This document shows, piece by piece, positions 18,712 to 28,188 of a stretch of DNA of 64,000 bases (position 1 is its first letter; each line of letters begins with the position of its first letter). The stretch covers positions 65,386 to 129,385 of the forward strand of contig JARXPE010000001.1 of the NCBI GenBank assembly GCA_029887795.1, read 5' to 3'. This stretch comes from Thermoproteota archaeon (GTDB taxonomy: Archaea; Thermoproteota; Methanomethylicia; Methanomethylicales; Methanomethylicaceae). The position numbers and the translations under genes were made by a program. The notes under the pieces were generated by a model. The model made no database searches, was not told where the DNA came from, and saw only the letters and a program-made list of their open reading frames with translations.

Positions 18712-20343
18712 TTATGGGTTGGGATAGATGACTTTTGTTACAATGCCCATTCCCCTAGCCCTTCCCTCTCTGAATAGAAACCGATCACCCTCTCTGACGT
18801 AGATTGGGTGGAATACGGTTTCTACTCTGATTGTAGCCCTGTCTCCAGTCCTAAGGGTCTCTTTTGAGCTCCATACAAGCCTGCAGGCCTCTTTGATTGA
18901 GTGAATGTGAAATATTGCCTCATACCCTGGGCGGATTGTTGTGGGATGGTGGAGTATGAACACATCACCTTCAAACCCTCTTGCTGATTTAAGCGGCAAC
19001 CCATCCCCTAAGAGAGCCATCCCTTTTTCAATTTCCTCGTATGAAACGTTGGTGATGGCGAATGTGACGCTCCTCCCAGCTTGGGCTTTTTCTATGTAGA
19101 CACCTCTTTTGGCGTGAATGCTCCTTATCCTTGTCTCTCTAAAACTTCCATCTTTAAATGGTCCGATCCAGACCCTATCATTTACCCTCGCCCATCCCTG
19201 CAGCACTAGTCCTGCTACGACAACGCCGACCCCAGGTACGTTAAATTTGTCGTCTATATAGACAAGGAAGGGCTTGGAGAGCTCTTCTTCCCACCTCAGC
19301 CTTGGAGGGAGCAGGTTCAAAAACTTTCGTAGTAGATGGAGACCGGACCCAAATTTGTTCGATACTACAAACACTGGTGCAACTCTGCCACTTCGCATGT
19401 TCCTGGCGGATATAGAGACGTCGTCGAGATCCTTTACCAGAAGCGGTATTTTGTTAATTCCGGGAGCCTTGAGAAGAGTCATGAGATCTTCGATGACTCT
19501 GGAGAGTATGTCGGGTGGTGCCAGATCACCCTTTGTTACCACAACGAAGATTGGGATTTTAAAGCTCAGTGCGATCCCGAGATGCTCTTTAGTCATGGTG
19601 GAGACGCCAGCATTGCCAGCAACCACCAGCATTACGTAATCGGGGTTGTAAGACAAGAGACCCCTAACGGCAGTTCTAAGGTACCTCTCATGACCGCCAA
19701 CATCTACGAAGGATACGAGCTTACAGCTGTTCAGGTAGACCTGCGCCTCATCTAGTGCCGACGGCAGCATGTAGTTCACTAAGTTTCCTTCCTCATCGAA
19801 GCCCATGACCCTTTCCGCCACAGATGAGGTCCTCCGCATTACGACCTCATGCTTATACCTCGCCACCTTACCCATTATCAATCCATCCCCATCGTCTAAA
19901 TCGCCTGTGACTAGCACTCCAACAGTCGTGGTCTTTCCGTGATCGGCTTGCCCGGCTGTGATAACCGAGATCTGAATTGGTAACTGATCTCTGCATCGCC
20001 TCAATAATAGTTCTAGGATTCTGCCATTCTTACCCCGAGCCTCCCTGATAATGCTGATCTTTGCTCCAGCCAAATCAGCAGCTTTTCGAAGGTTCTGTAA
20101 GGAGATCTCGAGCTCTTCGTCGCTTAGACCTACAGGTTCTCCAGAATCGCTTACTCCCAATATGTAAAAGGCTTCACCGCCTCTCTCCGCCAGCCTGTAT
20201 CTGATCTGGGAAGCTAGCTCTTCTAGTCGATCCTTTGTGGGCTGAACTATCTTAAGTTTGTACTCTACGTTGCCCTCTTCGCTCTCCTTTGGTAGGCGCG
20301 TAAGCTGTTCTTCACCCATAAATGTATCTATTAAATAATACAA
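18712..20343 (-). CDS. GTPBP1-like EF-Tu-superfamily GTPase
   Basis: AGQADHGKTTTVGVL P-loop, DVGGHERYLRT, VVTKGD; EF-Tu-type C-terminal domains. Confidence 0.85.
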   Translation of the reverse strand: MYYLIDTFMGEEQLTRLPKESEEGNVEYKLKIVQPTKDRLEELASQIRYRLAERGGEAFYILGVSDSGEPVGLSDEELEISLQNLRKAADLAGAKISIIREARGKNGRILELLLRRCRDQLPIQISVITAGQADHGKTTTVGVLVTGDLDDGDGLIMGKVARYKHEVVMRRTSSVAERVMGFDEEGNLVNYMLPSALDEAQVYLNSCKLVSFVDVGGHERYLRTAVRGLLSYNPDYVMLVVAGNAGVSTMTKEHLGIALSFKIPIFVVVTKGDLAPPDILSRVIEDLMTLLKAPGINKIPLLVKDLDDVSISARNMRSGRVAPVFVVSNKFGSGLHLLRKFLNLLPPRLRWEEELSKPFLVYIDDKFNVPGVGVVVAGLVLQGWARVNDRVWIGPFKDGSFRETRIRSIHAKRGVYIEKAQAGRSVTFAITNVSYEEIEKGMALLGDGLPLKSARGFEGDVFILHHPTTIRPGYEAIFHIHSIKEACRLVWSSKETLRTGDRATIRVETVFHPIYVREGDRFLFREGRARGMGIVTKVIYPNP

Positions 20344-20407
20344 ACATTAAATCATAACCCTTTCGTAGTGTTTTATGAGACAGAAATCATTATTAATCAA
20401 GTTACAC

Positions 20408-20497
20408 ATGATAAACATAGAGATGAGAACTATGGCTGCAGAAAAGAAGAAGGAGTATTATAAGAAGAAAGAAGAAAAGGCAAAAAAGAAGAAGTAA
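20408..20497 (+). CDS. lysine-rich micropeptide (29 aa)
   Basis: MINIEMRTMAAEKKKEYYKKKEEKAKKKK-stop; ends 1 nt before the stop end of the convergent gene. Confidence 0.35.
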   Translation: MINIEMRTMAAEKKKEYYKKKEEKAKKKK

Positions 20498-21313
20498 TCA
20501 CAAAAATTTTGGTACGAAAGGTCGAGAGCGCCAGAAATCAAGTACTTTTATTTCTGACAGGTCTACTGGGTGGCAAACCCTGCTTACAAGCCCGTTGAGG
20601 GAGTAAGGGACCCTCGCCAGCCTTGAGCCACCCTCCGTCACCCATGGATCTATTGCTATCCCTTGATCTTTAACTTCCATTGCAAGGTTCCTCCGTTCAT
20701 CACGGGTCATCTCGTAGGTTTGAAGATCCTCGATATAGATGTGAAACCCCCTTCCCGAGTATACCGCGGAAAGTTTTTGAAAGCCTCTTTCAGATAACAG
20801 ATCTTTGAGGAGCAGGGTCTGTTCTATTACCTTGCTAAAACATATGTAGCAGAACTTGTACATGGAGGCGCCCTTGATTCTATCTTCAAGGGAGCCACAG
20901 TTGGGGCAGTCTATATTTTCCGGGTCCACATCGAACATCAACTCCTGCCCCAATAAATCTTCGCAACTTTGGCAATTCCTATCTTCACAGTCAACACATT
21001 TTGAGGTATCCCTGTAAAGGTTTCGATCGTAGTATAGGTCCTCGGGGAGGTATTCGAGAACCATTTCTTTGAGCTCGTTGTAGTCTTCAATGTCAAAGTA
21101 GAGGAGCTTTCCAAGTTTATCTCGGTACTTCTTTCGGCAGTAACCTGTTTCGTGGCCCGGGTCTAAATGAAAGATCGGTTTCTTTAGGCTGCCAGGCTTG
21201 CTGCTGAACCATTCTCTTATCTTGTTGAAGTCGAGCGAGGCGTAGTAAATTCTCCTTTCAAAAACCTTCGCAGGTCTGTGGTTAACAGGGTAGCAGTGTC
21301 GAAGTCTAGGCAT
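20498..21313 (-). CDS. archaeo-eukaryotic primase superfamily protein (PriS-like)
   Basis: LMFDVDPENIDCPNCG (DxD motif) and AVYSGRGFHIYIED (SxH-type motif); Cys clusters CVDCEDRNCQSC. Confidence 0.75.
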   Translation of the reverse strand: MPRLRHCYPVNHRPAKVFERRIYYASLDFNKIREWFSSKPGSLKKPIFHLDPGHETGYCRKKYRDKLGKLLYFDIEDYNELKEMVLEYLPEDLYYDRNLYRDTSKCVDCEDRNCQSCEDLLGQELMFDVDPENIDCPNCGSLEDRIKGASMYKFCYICFSKVIEQTLLLKDLLSERGFQKLSAVYSGRGFHIYIEDLQTYEMTRDERRNLAMEVKDQGIAIDPWVTEGGSRLARVPYSLNGLVSRVCHPVDLSEIKVLDFWRSRPFVPKFL

Positions 21314-21322
21314 TAAATCACC

Positions 21323-22294
21323 TCAAAGTAGGGCGGGGACGATCAATGGCAGGGTTATCGTCACATCGCCTATCACTGCAACGTGCTTTGCTGTCGGTTT
21401 TATTTTTCCCCAAGAAATAGCCTCCTTTGGCAGAGCCCCAGACAGGCTACCGTCGTATTCTTGTGCAGTTGTGAGATAAACGCAATAATCCAAACCATCC
21501 TTGAATTGGTTCCACCATATTACATGGTGTTTGCTTATCCCGCCTCCTATTATGAGAGCACCAGTTTTTTTGGAGTCGAAGACCATGTTCAATAGCAAAT
21601 TCATATCCTTGAAGAGGTCCAGCTTGAGTTTATTTGCCTGGTCGTAGAAGAAGAGGTTCGTTCCAAACGAACCGTCAACAATCCCTGGCACAAAGACTGG
21701 GACCCCCTTTTCGAAGGCGGCCCTCAGTATTGAGGAGTCGTCATTTATGCGCCTACCAAACTCTCTTGCAAGGTCGCTAGGGGAGATCTCAGATCTATCC
21801 TTCATAATCTGAGGGAGGTGCTCCCTCATTACTCGTTCTATTAAGGGCCCGTAGTCCTCGAGGGGTATGAAAACGTTTCCAAGCCTGTGGATCTCCAGCT
21901 CGTTCAGCATGGAGTCGTCTACGTCAAACTCGCCACATGCATATCTTGCGCCAAAAGACCTTGCTATATCGTGATCCAAAGCCCCACACGTTGTGACGAT
22001 GGCACTGAAGTTTCCACTCCTAATCAATTGTGCTAGAGTGCCTCGGAGACCGGTGGATACAACATTGCCTGTAAATGAGAGGAAGTTTGTTGCTCCACTT
22101 GAGAACATTTCTTTTAGGATCTCCGCGGCCTTGGCGACCCTAGGAGCCATAAATCCACCCATCCTCTTTAATTTTATGATAAGCCCGGAAACTGTATCAT
22201 CCTTATTTATGATCAGGTCTTCGACTTTTTCAGAAATCATCGCCTCTCTCATAGATCGCTGTTTAGGATCCATTCTAAGAACCCTCTCATTCAC
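21323..22294 (-). CDS. dys: deoxyhypusine synthase family protein
   Basis: FLSFTGNVVSTGLRGTLAQLI, TTCGALDHDIAR, GGGISKHH. Confidence 0.9.
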   Translation of the reverse strand: MNERVLRMDPKQRSMREAMISEKVEDLIINKDDTVSGLIIKLKRMGGFMAPRVAKAAEILKEMFSSGATNFLSFTGNVVSTGLRGTLAQLIRSGNFSAIVTTCGALDHDIARSFGARYACGEFDVDDSMLNELEIHRLGNVFIPLEDYGPLIERVMREHLPQIMKDRSEISPSDLAREFGRRINDDSSILRAAFEKGVPVFVPGIVDGSFGTNLFFYDQANKLKLDLFKDMNLLLNMVFDSKKTGALIIGGGISKHHVIWWNQFKDGLDYCVYLTTAQEYDGSLSGALPKEAISWGKIKPTAKHVAVIGDVTITLPLIVPALL

Positions 22295-22425
22295 ATTTTG
22301 TAAACCCTATTAATAAGAAGGACGCTTCTGCCGGGTTTTAGGATTTATGATTAGTGTCTAGCGTCAATGATTGGCAATTTGTATATTTTTATAAGTTGGA
22401 GAATGTATTTGATTGTTGAAAGCTT

Positions 22426-22689
22426 ATGAGCGTGAGGATTGAAGACAAGAAAATAGCGATAGATCTTGGCGAAAGTGAGGCATTCTTAAAATTTCATGTT
22501 AGTAAGGGCAAGATGTATATCGACTCAACATTCACGCCAGAGGAGCACAGAGGAAAAGGCTTAGGTAGAAAAATGATGGAGGCAGCAATAAAATACGCGA
22601 AAGAAAACAAACTGAAAATAGTACCAGTCTGCCCTTTTTCAGTAGATTTTTTTAAAAAGCACCCAGAATACAAAGAGCTGCTGGGATGA
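22426..22689 (+). CDS. short GNAT-like N-acetyltransferase (COG2388-like)
   Basis: DSTFTPEEHRGKGLGRKMMEAAIKYAKENKLKIVPVCPF. Confidence 0.85.
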   Translation: MSVRIEDKKIAIDLGESEAFLKFHVSKGKMYIDSTFTPEEHRGKGLGRKMMEAAIKYAKENKLKIVPVCPFSVDFFKKHPEYKELLG

Positions 22690-22692
22690 TTC

Positions 22693-23268
22693 ATGCAGTC
22701 AGGTAAAGAAGCCAAAGGTATTTATAAATATATAGCAATATCGATAGGACTGCTTGTTGTAGGGATGGTCTTAGGGGTTGTTGTGCCAAAGACCGAGACC
22801 CCACTGTCCGAGTCCCCATTGTTTGAAATCCTTTCCCCCTACGTTGAAATGTACAAGCCCTACGAATTTGCAACTGTCATGTTTTTATTTGCAAAGAATT
22901 CCTTAACAGTAGGGCTGGCTTTCTTCCTCTCCCCTCTACTTTTAATCTTTCCGATCATGATTTTAGTGCTTAACGGGTTTATGACAGGGTTCATAGCCTC
23001 GGCGCTACCAATAGACCTAGCACTGAGGGCATTGGCACCACATGGCATATTTGAGTTGCCAGCGCTTGTGCTTGCTGCAGCAGGCGGGCTCTGTTTTGGC
23101 GCGGGGGTTATTAGAAAAATTGTGAGAAGAATCAGAGGAAAGGAATATGAGGTGTCCAAAGACTTCAAAATCGGGCTCAGACTTTTCGTAATATCTTTAG
23201 TGTTGCTTTTCGTGGCTGCAATCATCGAGACATATGTTACGCCGTTTATAGTGGGGTATGCTCCATAA
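22693..23268 (+). CDS. SpoIIM-like stage II sporulation M family membrane protein
   Basis: FAKNSLTVGLAFFLSPLLLIFPIMILVLNGFMTGF..LAPHGIFELPALVLAAAGGL. Confidence 0.85.
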   Translation: MQSGKEAKGIYKYIAISIGLLVVGMVLGVVVPKTETPLSESPLFEILSPYVEMYKPYEFATVMFLFAKNSLTVGLAFFLSPLLLIFPIMILVLNGFMTGFIASALPIDLALRALAPHGIFELPALVLAAAGGLCFGAGVIRKIVRRIRGKEYEVSKDFKIGLRLFVISLVLLFVAAIIETYVTPFIVGYAP

Positions 23269-23405
23269 AAGCAGATCTCGTGAAACTGAAACAAAATCTA
23301 TAGTAAAGAGCATACGAGCAATAATTAGAAAAAATTATAGCAGTTGTGGAGAGTAATAGGATCTCTGCTTAGCCGCCTACCATTTTTCGGCGCAGGTCAG
23401 AGTTC

Positions 23406-23729
23406 TCACTTTGATGGGGATTTTACGGAAACGCCCATTTCCTTAAGCTTATCTACTTTGTCCTCCATCTTCCTTTTTTTGTCCCTTCTATCGTCGATCT
23501 TTATGGTAGTTATGACTCTCTTCGCCCCCGCCTCAAACACCGCCTCGTGTGTTTTCCTGACCACTTCAAATGCCTTTTCGATTGCATCGGTTTCGATGAT
23601 GGTCCCCATTGGGGTGATCATGTATCTTACGCCTGACGATTCTATTGCTTTGCAGGCCTTTGCGACATATTCGCTCACGCTAGTATCACCTGTGCCTACA
23701 GGAACCACAGAAAACTCCAATATTATCAT
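23406..23729 (-). CDS. MTH1187/YqgV-family thiamine-binding-like protein
   Basis: EFSVVPVGTGDTSVSEYVAKACKAIESSGVRYMITPMGTIIE. Confidence 0.85.
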   Translation of the reverse strand: MIILEFSVVPVGTGDTSVSEYVAKACKAIESSGVRYMITPMGTIIETDAIEKAFEVVRKTHEAVFEAGAKRVITTIKIDDRRDKKRKMEDKVDKLKEMGVSVKSPSK

Positions 23730-23958
23730 AGTACCACCTATAAATAACTAGAGAGGCAATGATATATATGACATACTAATCGAACCCAAAACAGTGCGTG
23801 ATTAAACCTCATCTACGGATACTTTTTAGAAGGTTGTCGCTGTTGCTGATTTAGAGGTCGTCTAGAAGGTAAATAAGTCGCACCAAAATGCAGAATTTTA
23901 CTTAAAAATGAGTAGATACTCTTAAATGTTAGAAGATGCTAGTTTTCGGGGGACCAAT

Positions 23959-24561
23959 ATGTGGAGAGTTTACTCAAAATCCTTTAAGGTATCATTTGTC
24001 TCTTTAATGATCGCATTATCGCTGATCTTTGAATTGATAAATAGAGCATTGCCTCTCAGAGTACCTTGGGGAATGTCCGTGGATTTCGTAGCCCTTCCAA
24101 TTATGATAACATTCTTTATATTAGGAACGAGATACTCGCTCGTTACCGCTTTTGGAATGTTTTTAATGCTCTGTATGGTGGGATATGCGTCTATTATAGG
24201 CGCGATAATGAAAACGGTCACGACTGTTTCGATGGTTGTGACCCTTGGAATTTTATCAACTTGTATATTGAGAGGCCCTCCACAAAGTTCCTACAAGTCT
24301 GTACCAAAGTATTCAATCTCGGCTATTGCATCTTTGTTGATGAGATGTGGGGTCGCGGTAGTTTTAAATTACTACTGGGCATTGCCGCTATTCTTTCAAA
24401 TGCCAGTTGAAAAGATCATAGAAAACTTCTTCTTTGGTTCATACCTTGGGTTTGTCTCGTTCGTCTCCACTATGAACGTCGTGCAAGGTATTGTCGATTT
24501 GGTTGGATCTTGGGTCTTAGTTTTTGGAGTTGCAAGGCGTGCCTTAGAACTCCAGATTTAG
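23959..24561 (+). CDS. ECF transporter S-component-like membrane protein
   Basis: Polytopic, SVDFVALPIMITFFILG..SLVTAFGMFLM typical of ECF-S fold; start set at internal Met. Confidence 0.6.
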   Translation: MWRVYSKSFKVSFVSLMIALSLIFELINRALPLRVPWGMSVDFVALPIMITFFILGTRYSLVTAFGMFLMLCMVGYASIIGAIMKTVTTVSMVVTLGILSTCILRGPPQSSYKSVPKYSISAIASLLMRCGVAVVLNYYWALPLFFQMPVEKIIENFFFGSYLGFVSFVSTMNVVQGIVDLVGSWVLVFGVARRALELQI

Positions 24562-24586
24562 CTTTGTAAATTAGAATGGTTTAGTA

Positions 24587-24937
24587 TCAGGGTTTCGGTC
24601 GCCTTTTCCCGATCATTGTAGCCTCACTGAAAACCCCGTAAGTTTCGTCAACTATGCCTATGGCAGCTACGGTCTCGCCACCAACTTTAACTGGAACAAC
24701 TATGACGGGCACACCTTTGTATGGTCCCTCTTCTGGAATTTTCCTGATTGTAGTGCCCTTTTCCAGAACCTCTTCAAGGACAGGACCTGTATAGTTATAG
24801 TCTATGACTTTGTGATCTTCAACTCGTACCCCCTTCTTGTTCTTAGTCCTCATGGTAAGTGGGAGACCACAAAGTTCGTGAATTGCGAGTGCAAGAGGGG
24901 CGATCTCTTCTGCACTCGAGTCTTTTGATATGGTCAT
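24587..24937 (-). CDS. DUF2111-like protein
   Basis: KKGVRVEDHKVIDYNYTGPVLEEVLEKGTTIRKIPEEGPYKGVPVIVVPV. Confidence 0.55.
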   Translation of the reverse strand: MTISKDSSAEEIAPLALAIHELCGLPLTMRTKNKKGVRVEDHKVIDYNYTGPVLEEVLEKGTTIRKIPEEGPYKGVPVIVVPVKVGGETVAAIGIVDETYGVFSEATMIGKRRPKP

Positions 24938-25099
24938 TTTACACCCATGTATTGTTTAACGTAGAAGTGGATAAGTTTTTTGTCAACAATTCCCATAAAA
25001 TTGAAGTCCTTATACGAGGAATAAATAAAAATACTTATAATCATCCATTTAAAAACTTTAATCGGTAAATTCATCTTGATTTCAAAAAAAGGTGATCCC

Positions 25100-25831
25100 A
25101 TGATAGAAAAAGTACCTTCGGGAATTAAAGGGCTCGATGAACTTCTTGGTGGCGGACTCCCTAAGGGGCGGATCACCCTAGTTTGTGGAGGACCTGGCAC
25201 GGGCAAGACAATATTATGCGCAAACTTTTTGGTCGCAGGTGCATTGCAATACAACGAGCCGGGCGTTTTTGTGACCTTGGATGAAAGTAGGGATCACCTG
25301 ATTAAAGAGATGGCTGTATTTGGTTGGGATCTCAAGCGTCTGGAAGAGGAGAAAAAGCTCCTTATTGTTGATGCATCGCCCATTCGAATACTTCCATCCC
25401 AATTATTATTGGGACCCGTTCCAATGTCCAGAAAAGAGGTTGCACTCACAGCGCTGATAGATCTAATTAGAAGAAATGTAAGAAATGTGGGTGCTAAGAG
25501 AATAGCCATCGACCCAATATCTATGCTTCTGCTTCAATACCCTGATGCGGCGGAAAGGAGGTATGCGATTGCAAGCATGTTCGAGGAACTCTCGAAGTTC
25601 GATGCGGCAGTGCTTGTTTCCTCCGAACTCAGAGTTGAAGCTCTGGAGAGAGAGTACCAGATTGAGGAATACATATCTCATGGAGTCATATTATTACAGA
25701 GTCGCCAGGATGGAAAAGTTAAAGCCATTAAGGTTGAAAAAATGAGGGGTTCCCACTGCGACCCAAATCCTAGACCATACAACATAACAAATGAGGGGTT
25801 CGTGGTCTTCCCGAAGGAACTGGTGATATAG
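25100..25831 (+). CDS. KaiC/RadA-like RecA-superfamily ATPase
   Basis: GIKGLDELLGGGLPKGRITLVCGGPGTGKTILCANFLVAGA. Confidence 0.85.
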   Translation: MIEKVPSGIKGLDELLGGGLPKGRITLVCGGPGTGKTILCANFLVAGALQYNEPGVFVTLDESRDHLIKEMAVFGWDLKRLEEEKKLLIVDASPIRILPSQLLLGPVPMSRKEVALTALIDLIRRNVRNVGAKRIAIDPISMLLLQYPDAAERRYAIASMFEELSKFDAAVLVSSELRVEALEREYQIEEYISHGVILLQSRQDGKVKAIKVEKMRGSHCDPNPRPYNITNEGFVVFPKELVI

Positions 25832-25843
25832 CGAAACTTCGAG

Positions 25844-27274
25844 CTACGGGCTTTTTTCCACCATTTCCAGCAAGAATTTGCAGGAATTATCACCCTTTGC
25901 CTTGCATTCTATTTCTTTTGCAGTAAATTTTTCTTTGAAAGTTACAGCGCAACCACCTATAATCGTTCCAACGAGCAGCTCACATGAGGGTTTCTGGCTC
26001 TTGACATTCTTGCATATGAAACAGTCTTCAATATCGATGATCCATTTCCCTTTTTCTTCTCCATAGACTCTTGGCTTGATTCGATAACCATAGTATAGAG
26101 AAAGGGATAAAACTTTTGGCAAATCCTTAAGGTCAAACCTAATTAGAGGGCTCTCTTTATTCTCCAATAGCGTCCTGAGAGCGGTCTCTCTTGCGGCATA
26201 CTCCTGAAAGTATTGCTCGATCTCTTCCAATTCTTCCGTTTCCTCTTCAGAGGAGCGAGTCGATATATAGAATGCGCTAGCCTTTCTTATCATGTTATAC
26301 ACCTCAAAGGGCACCGTGTTCCCTCTCCTTTTCAAAAAGAATAGTGCTATTGATGTTGGGATCTTCATGGCAAGCTTATTCCTTATGCGCAGGTCCAGCC
26401 TTTTTTCTGGAATTTTTGGCGTTCCAGTTTTTATACTAACCAATCCACGGAGGTTCCATATAGCAATCTTTCTTAAAAAATCATCAATTTTATCCGGATA
26501 GAGGTAGTAGATATAGGATAGTGGCATGTCAGATATCTGGGCGTACAACCATCTATCAAAGATGCCCATGCTTGGTATCGGTTTGTTGACCACCCTATCG
26601 ATTTTTACGCTAAAGATGTTATCTTTGAGAAAATCCATTTTCTTTTTGATCTCCTCCTCAGACTCCTTTGGGAGATATTCTGTGAATTCGTCGCCCCATT
26701 TAACTAGCAGTCTGTTTCCGTCAAAGGTATAGACAAATTCTTCTCCATGGAATTCTGGCTTACATATTCGAAATAATTTAAAGGCATATTGGTTCCTAGC
26801 ACCAGGCTTAAGGTTTATTTCAATGTATCCGCTCAGAAGGTTGTTTAATTTTTTCTCGAAGGACGGAAAAGTGTCTTTGGATAGGACGATGAATTCAACC
26901 ATTCCAGTTTTACTAATCTTGCCAATCCAGAATTCAACCATCTTCAATACTTGGGATTCCTCTTCCTTAAGGAGAAGATAATGTAGATAGTTGTGGATTA
27001 TCACACCTTCGTTATTCATGCTTTCTCTAATCTTTGAAACGAAAAGATTGACCTCTGTCGCTGTCGTAATCCTCTCAAAATCTACAATCTCCTGTGGAAG
27101 GGGGGATTTAAGTTCGTTGGGAGTTATTATGACTGCCTTGGTTTGACATTTCGCGAGGAGAGCGTTCAGGAAGAGAATCGATTCGTATCGATTTTCGTCT
27201 AAAATTGTTAAAATTGTCCCCTTAGCGATCTCTGCAACATGATCTATGATTTCGTGTCCAAATAAAAACTTCAT
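25844..27274 (-). CDS. protein with degenerate RecA-like N-terminus and C-terminal V4R domain
   Basis: C-terminal GTIIGGCAVTFKEKFTAKEIECKAKGDNSCKFLLE matches V4R; no Walker A in N-terminus. Confidence 0.65.
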   Translation of the reverse strand: MKFLFGHEIIDHVAEIAKGTILTILDENRYESILFLNALLAKCQTKAVIITPNELKSPLPQEIVDFERITTATEVNLFVSKIRESMNNEGVIIHNYLHYLLLKEEESQVLKMVEFWIGKISKTGMVEFIVLSKDTFPSFEKKLNNLLSGYIEINLKPGARNQYAFKLFRICKPEFHGEEFVYTFDGNRLLVKWGDEFTEYLPKESEEEIKKKMDFLKDNIFSVKIDRVVNKPIPSMGIFDRWLYAQISDMPLSYIYYLYPDKIDDFLRKIAIWNLRGLVSIKTGTPKIPEKRLDLRIRNKLAMKIPTSIALFFLKRRGNTVPFEVYNMIRKASAFYISTRSSEEETEELEEIEQYFQEYAARETALRTLLENKESPLIRFDLKDLPKVLSLSLYYGYRIKPRVYGEEKGKWIIDIEDCFICKNVKSQKPSCELLVGTIIGGCAVTFKEKFTAKEIECKAKGDNSCKFLLEMVEKSP

Positions 27275-27402
27275 ACACGCTTATGTGTATTAATAACTGA
27301 CATAAAGCTTTTCCTTTTTTTGAATGCGGATGTTGATTCGGCTTCTGAGTTAGTGTGAATATTTAAATAACCACTTGAATCTTACTTGAAGGATGGCAGA
27401 TC

Positions 27403-28098
27403 ATGGTGAATTTAATGGTATCAGCGGTGTTGTTCGATCTTGACGGCACCATACTTAACTGCGTCGAACCTACGAGTAAAGAGTTCATAAAGGTCGTCCA
27501 AAAACTTGGCTTGAATATAACAGATGACGTCCGTAAGAGAGTTGGAGACAATCTAGGGGAGATTTTAATAAAGAAATCCTCACCCATTGCAGAGATCTCA
27601 CTACTCTGGCGCTTGGGCAGGACTATTGGACTGCCGTTCTTCAAGAGAATTTTATTGATCTTTTTATCCTACTCACGACTTAAAGAGATCGCAAATAATT
27701 CATCACTCTTCGATGGAGTAACAGAGATGCTTCAAGCGTTGAAGCAAAGAGGACTCAAACTAGCGGTAGTTACCACAAGAAGCAAGAAGGATGTTTCAGC
27801 GATTGTGAAGAAATTTTCGCTCGAAGGGTTTTTTGACGCGGTTGTGTCAAGGGACGATGTGTGTTTTGGAAAACCATCGCCCGAGCCAGTCATTCTGGCT
27901 TTGAAAAAACTGGATGTAAATGCCATGGATGCAGTAGTGGTAGGCGACATGCCCACAGACATCGAGTCTGGAAAGCAGGCAGGGACCAGAACGATAGCAC
28001 TGATGACTGGGCTTTTTAACGAGAGTTTGCTTGAGGCCTCGCCCGACCTTACAATTAATTCGATATTAGAAGTCCCAAAAATACTTGATGTTATTTGA
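27403..28098 (+). CDS. HAD-superfamily hydrolase (phosphoglycolate phosphatase-like)
   Basis: VLFDLDGTILN, VVGDMPTDIESGKQAGTRTIA. Confidence 0.9.
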   Translation: MVNLMVSAVLFDLDGTILNCVEPTSKEFIKVVQKLGLNITDDVRKRVGDNLGEILIKKSSPIAEISLLWRLGRTIGLPFFKRILLIFLSYSRLKEIANNSSLFDGVTEMLQALKQRGLKLAVVTTRSKKDVSAIVKKFSLEGFFDAVVSRDDVCFGKPSPEPVILALKKLDVNAMDAVVVGDMPTDIESGKQAGTRTIALMTGLFNESLLEASPDLTINSILEVPKILDVI

Positions 28099-28188
28099 AG
28101 GAATGACGGGAATAATTAACCCAAATATTGGATATATTATCGAGTATAATATGAAGCTAATAAAAAGTAAAAAGAAAGTAATGATGTA

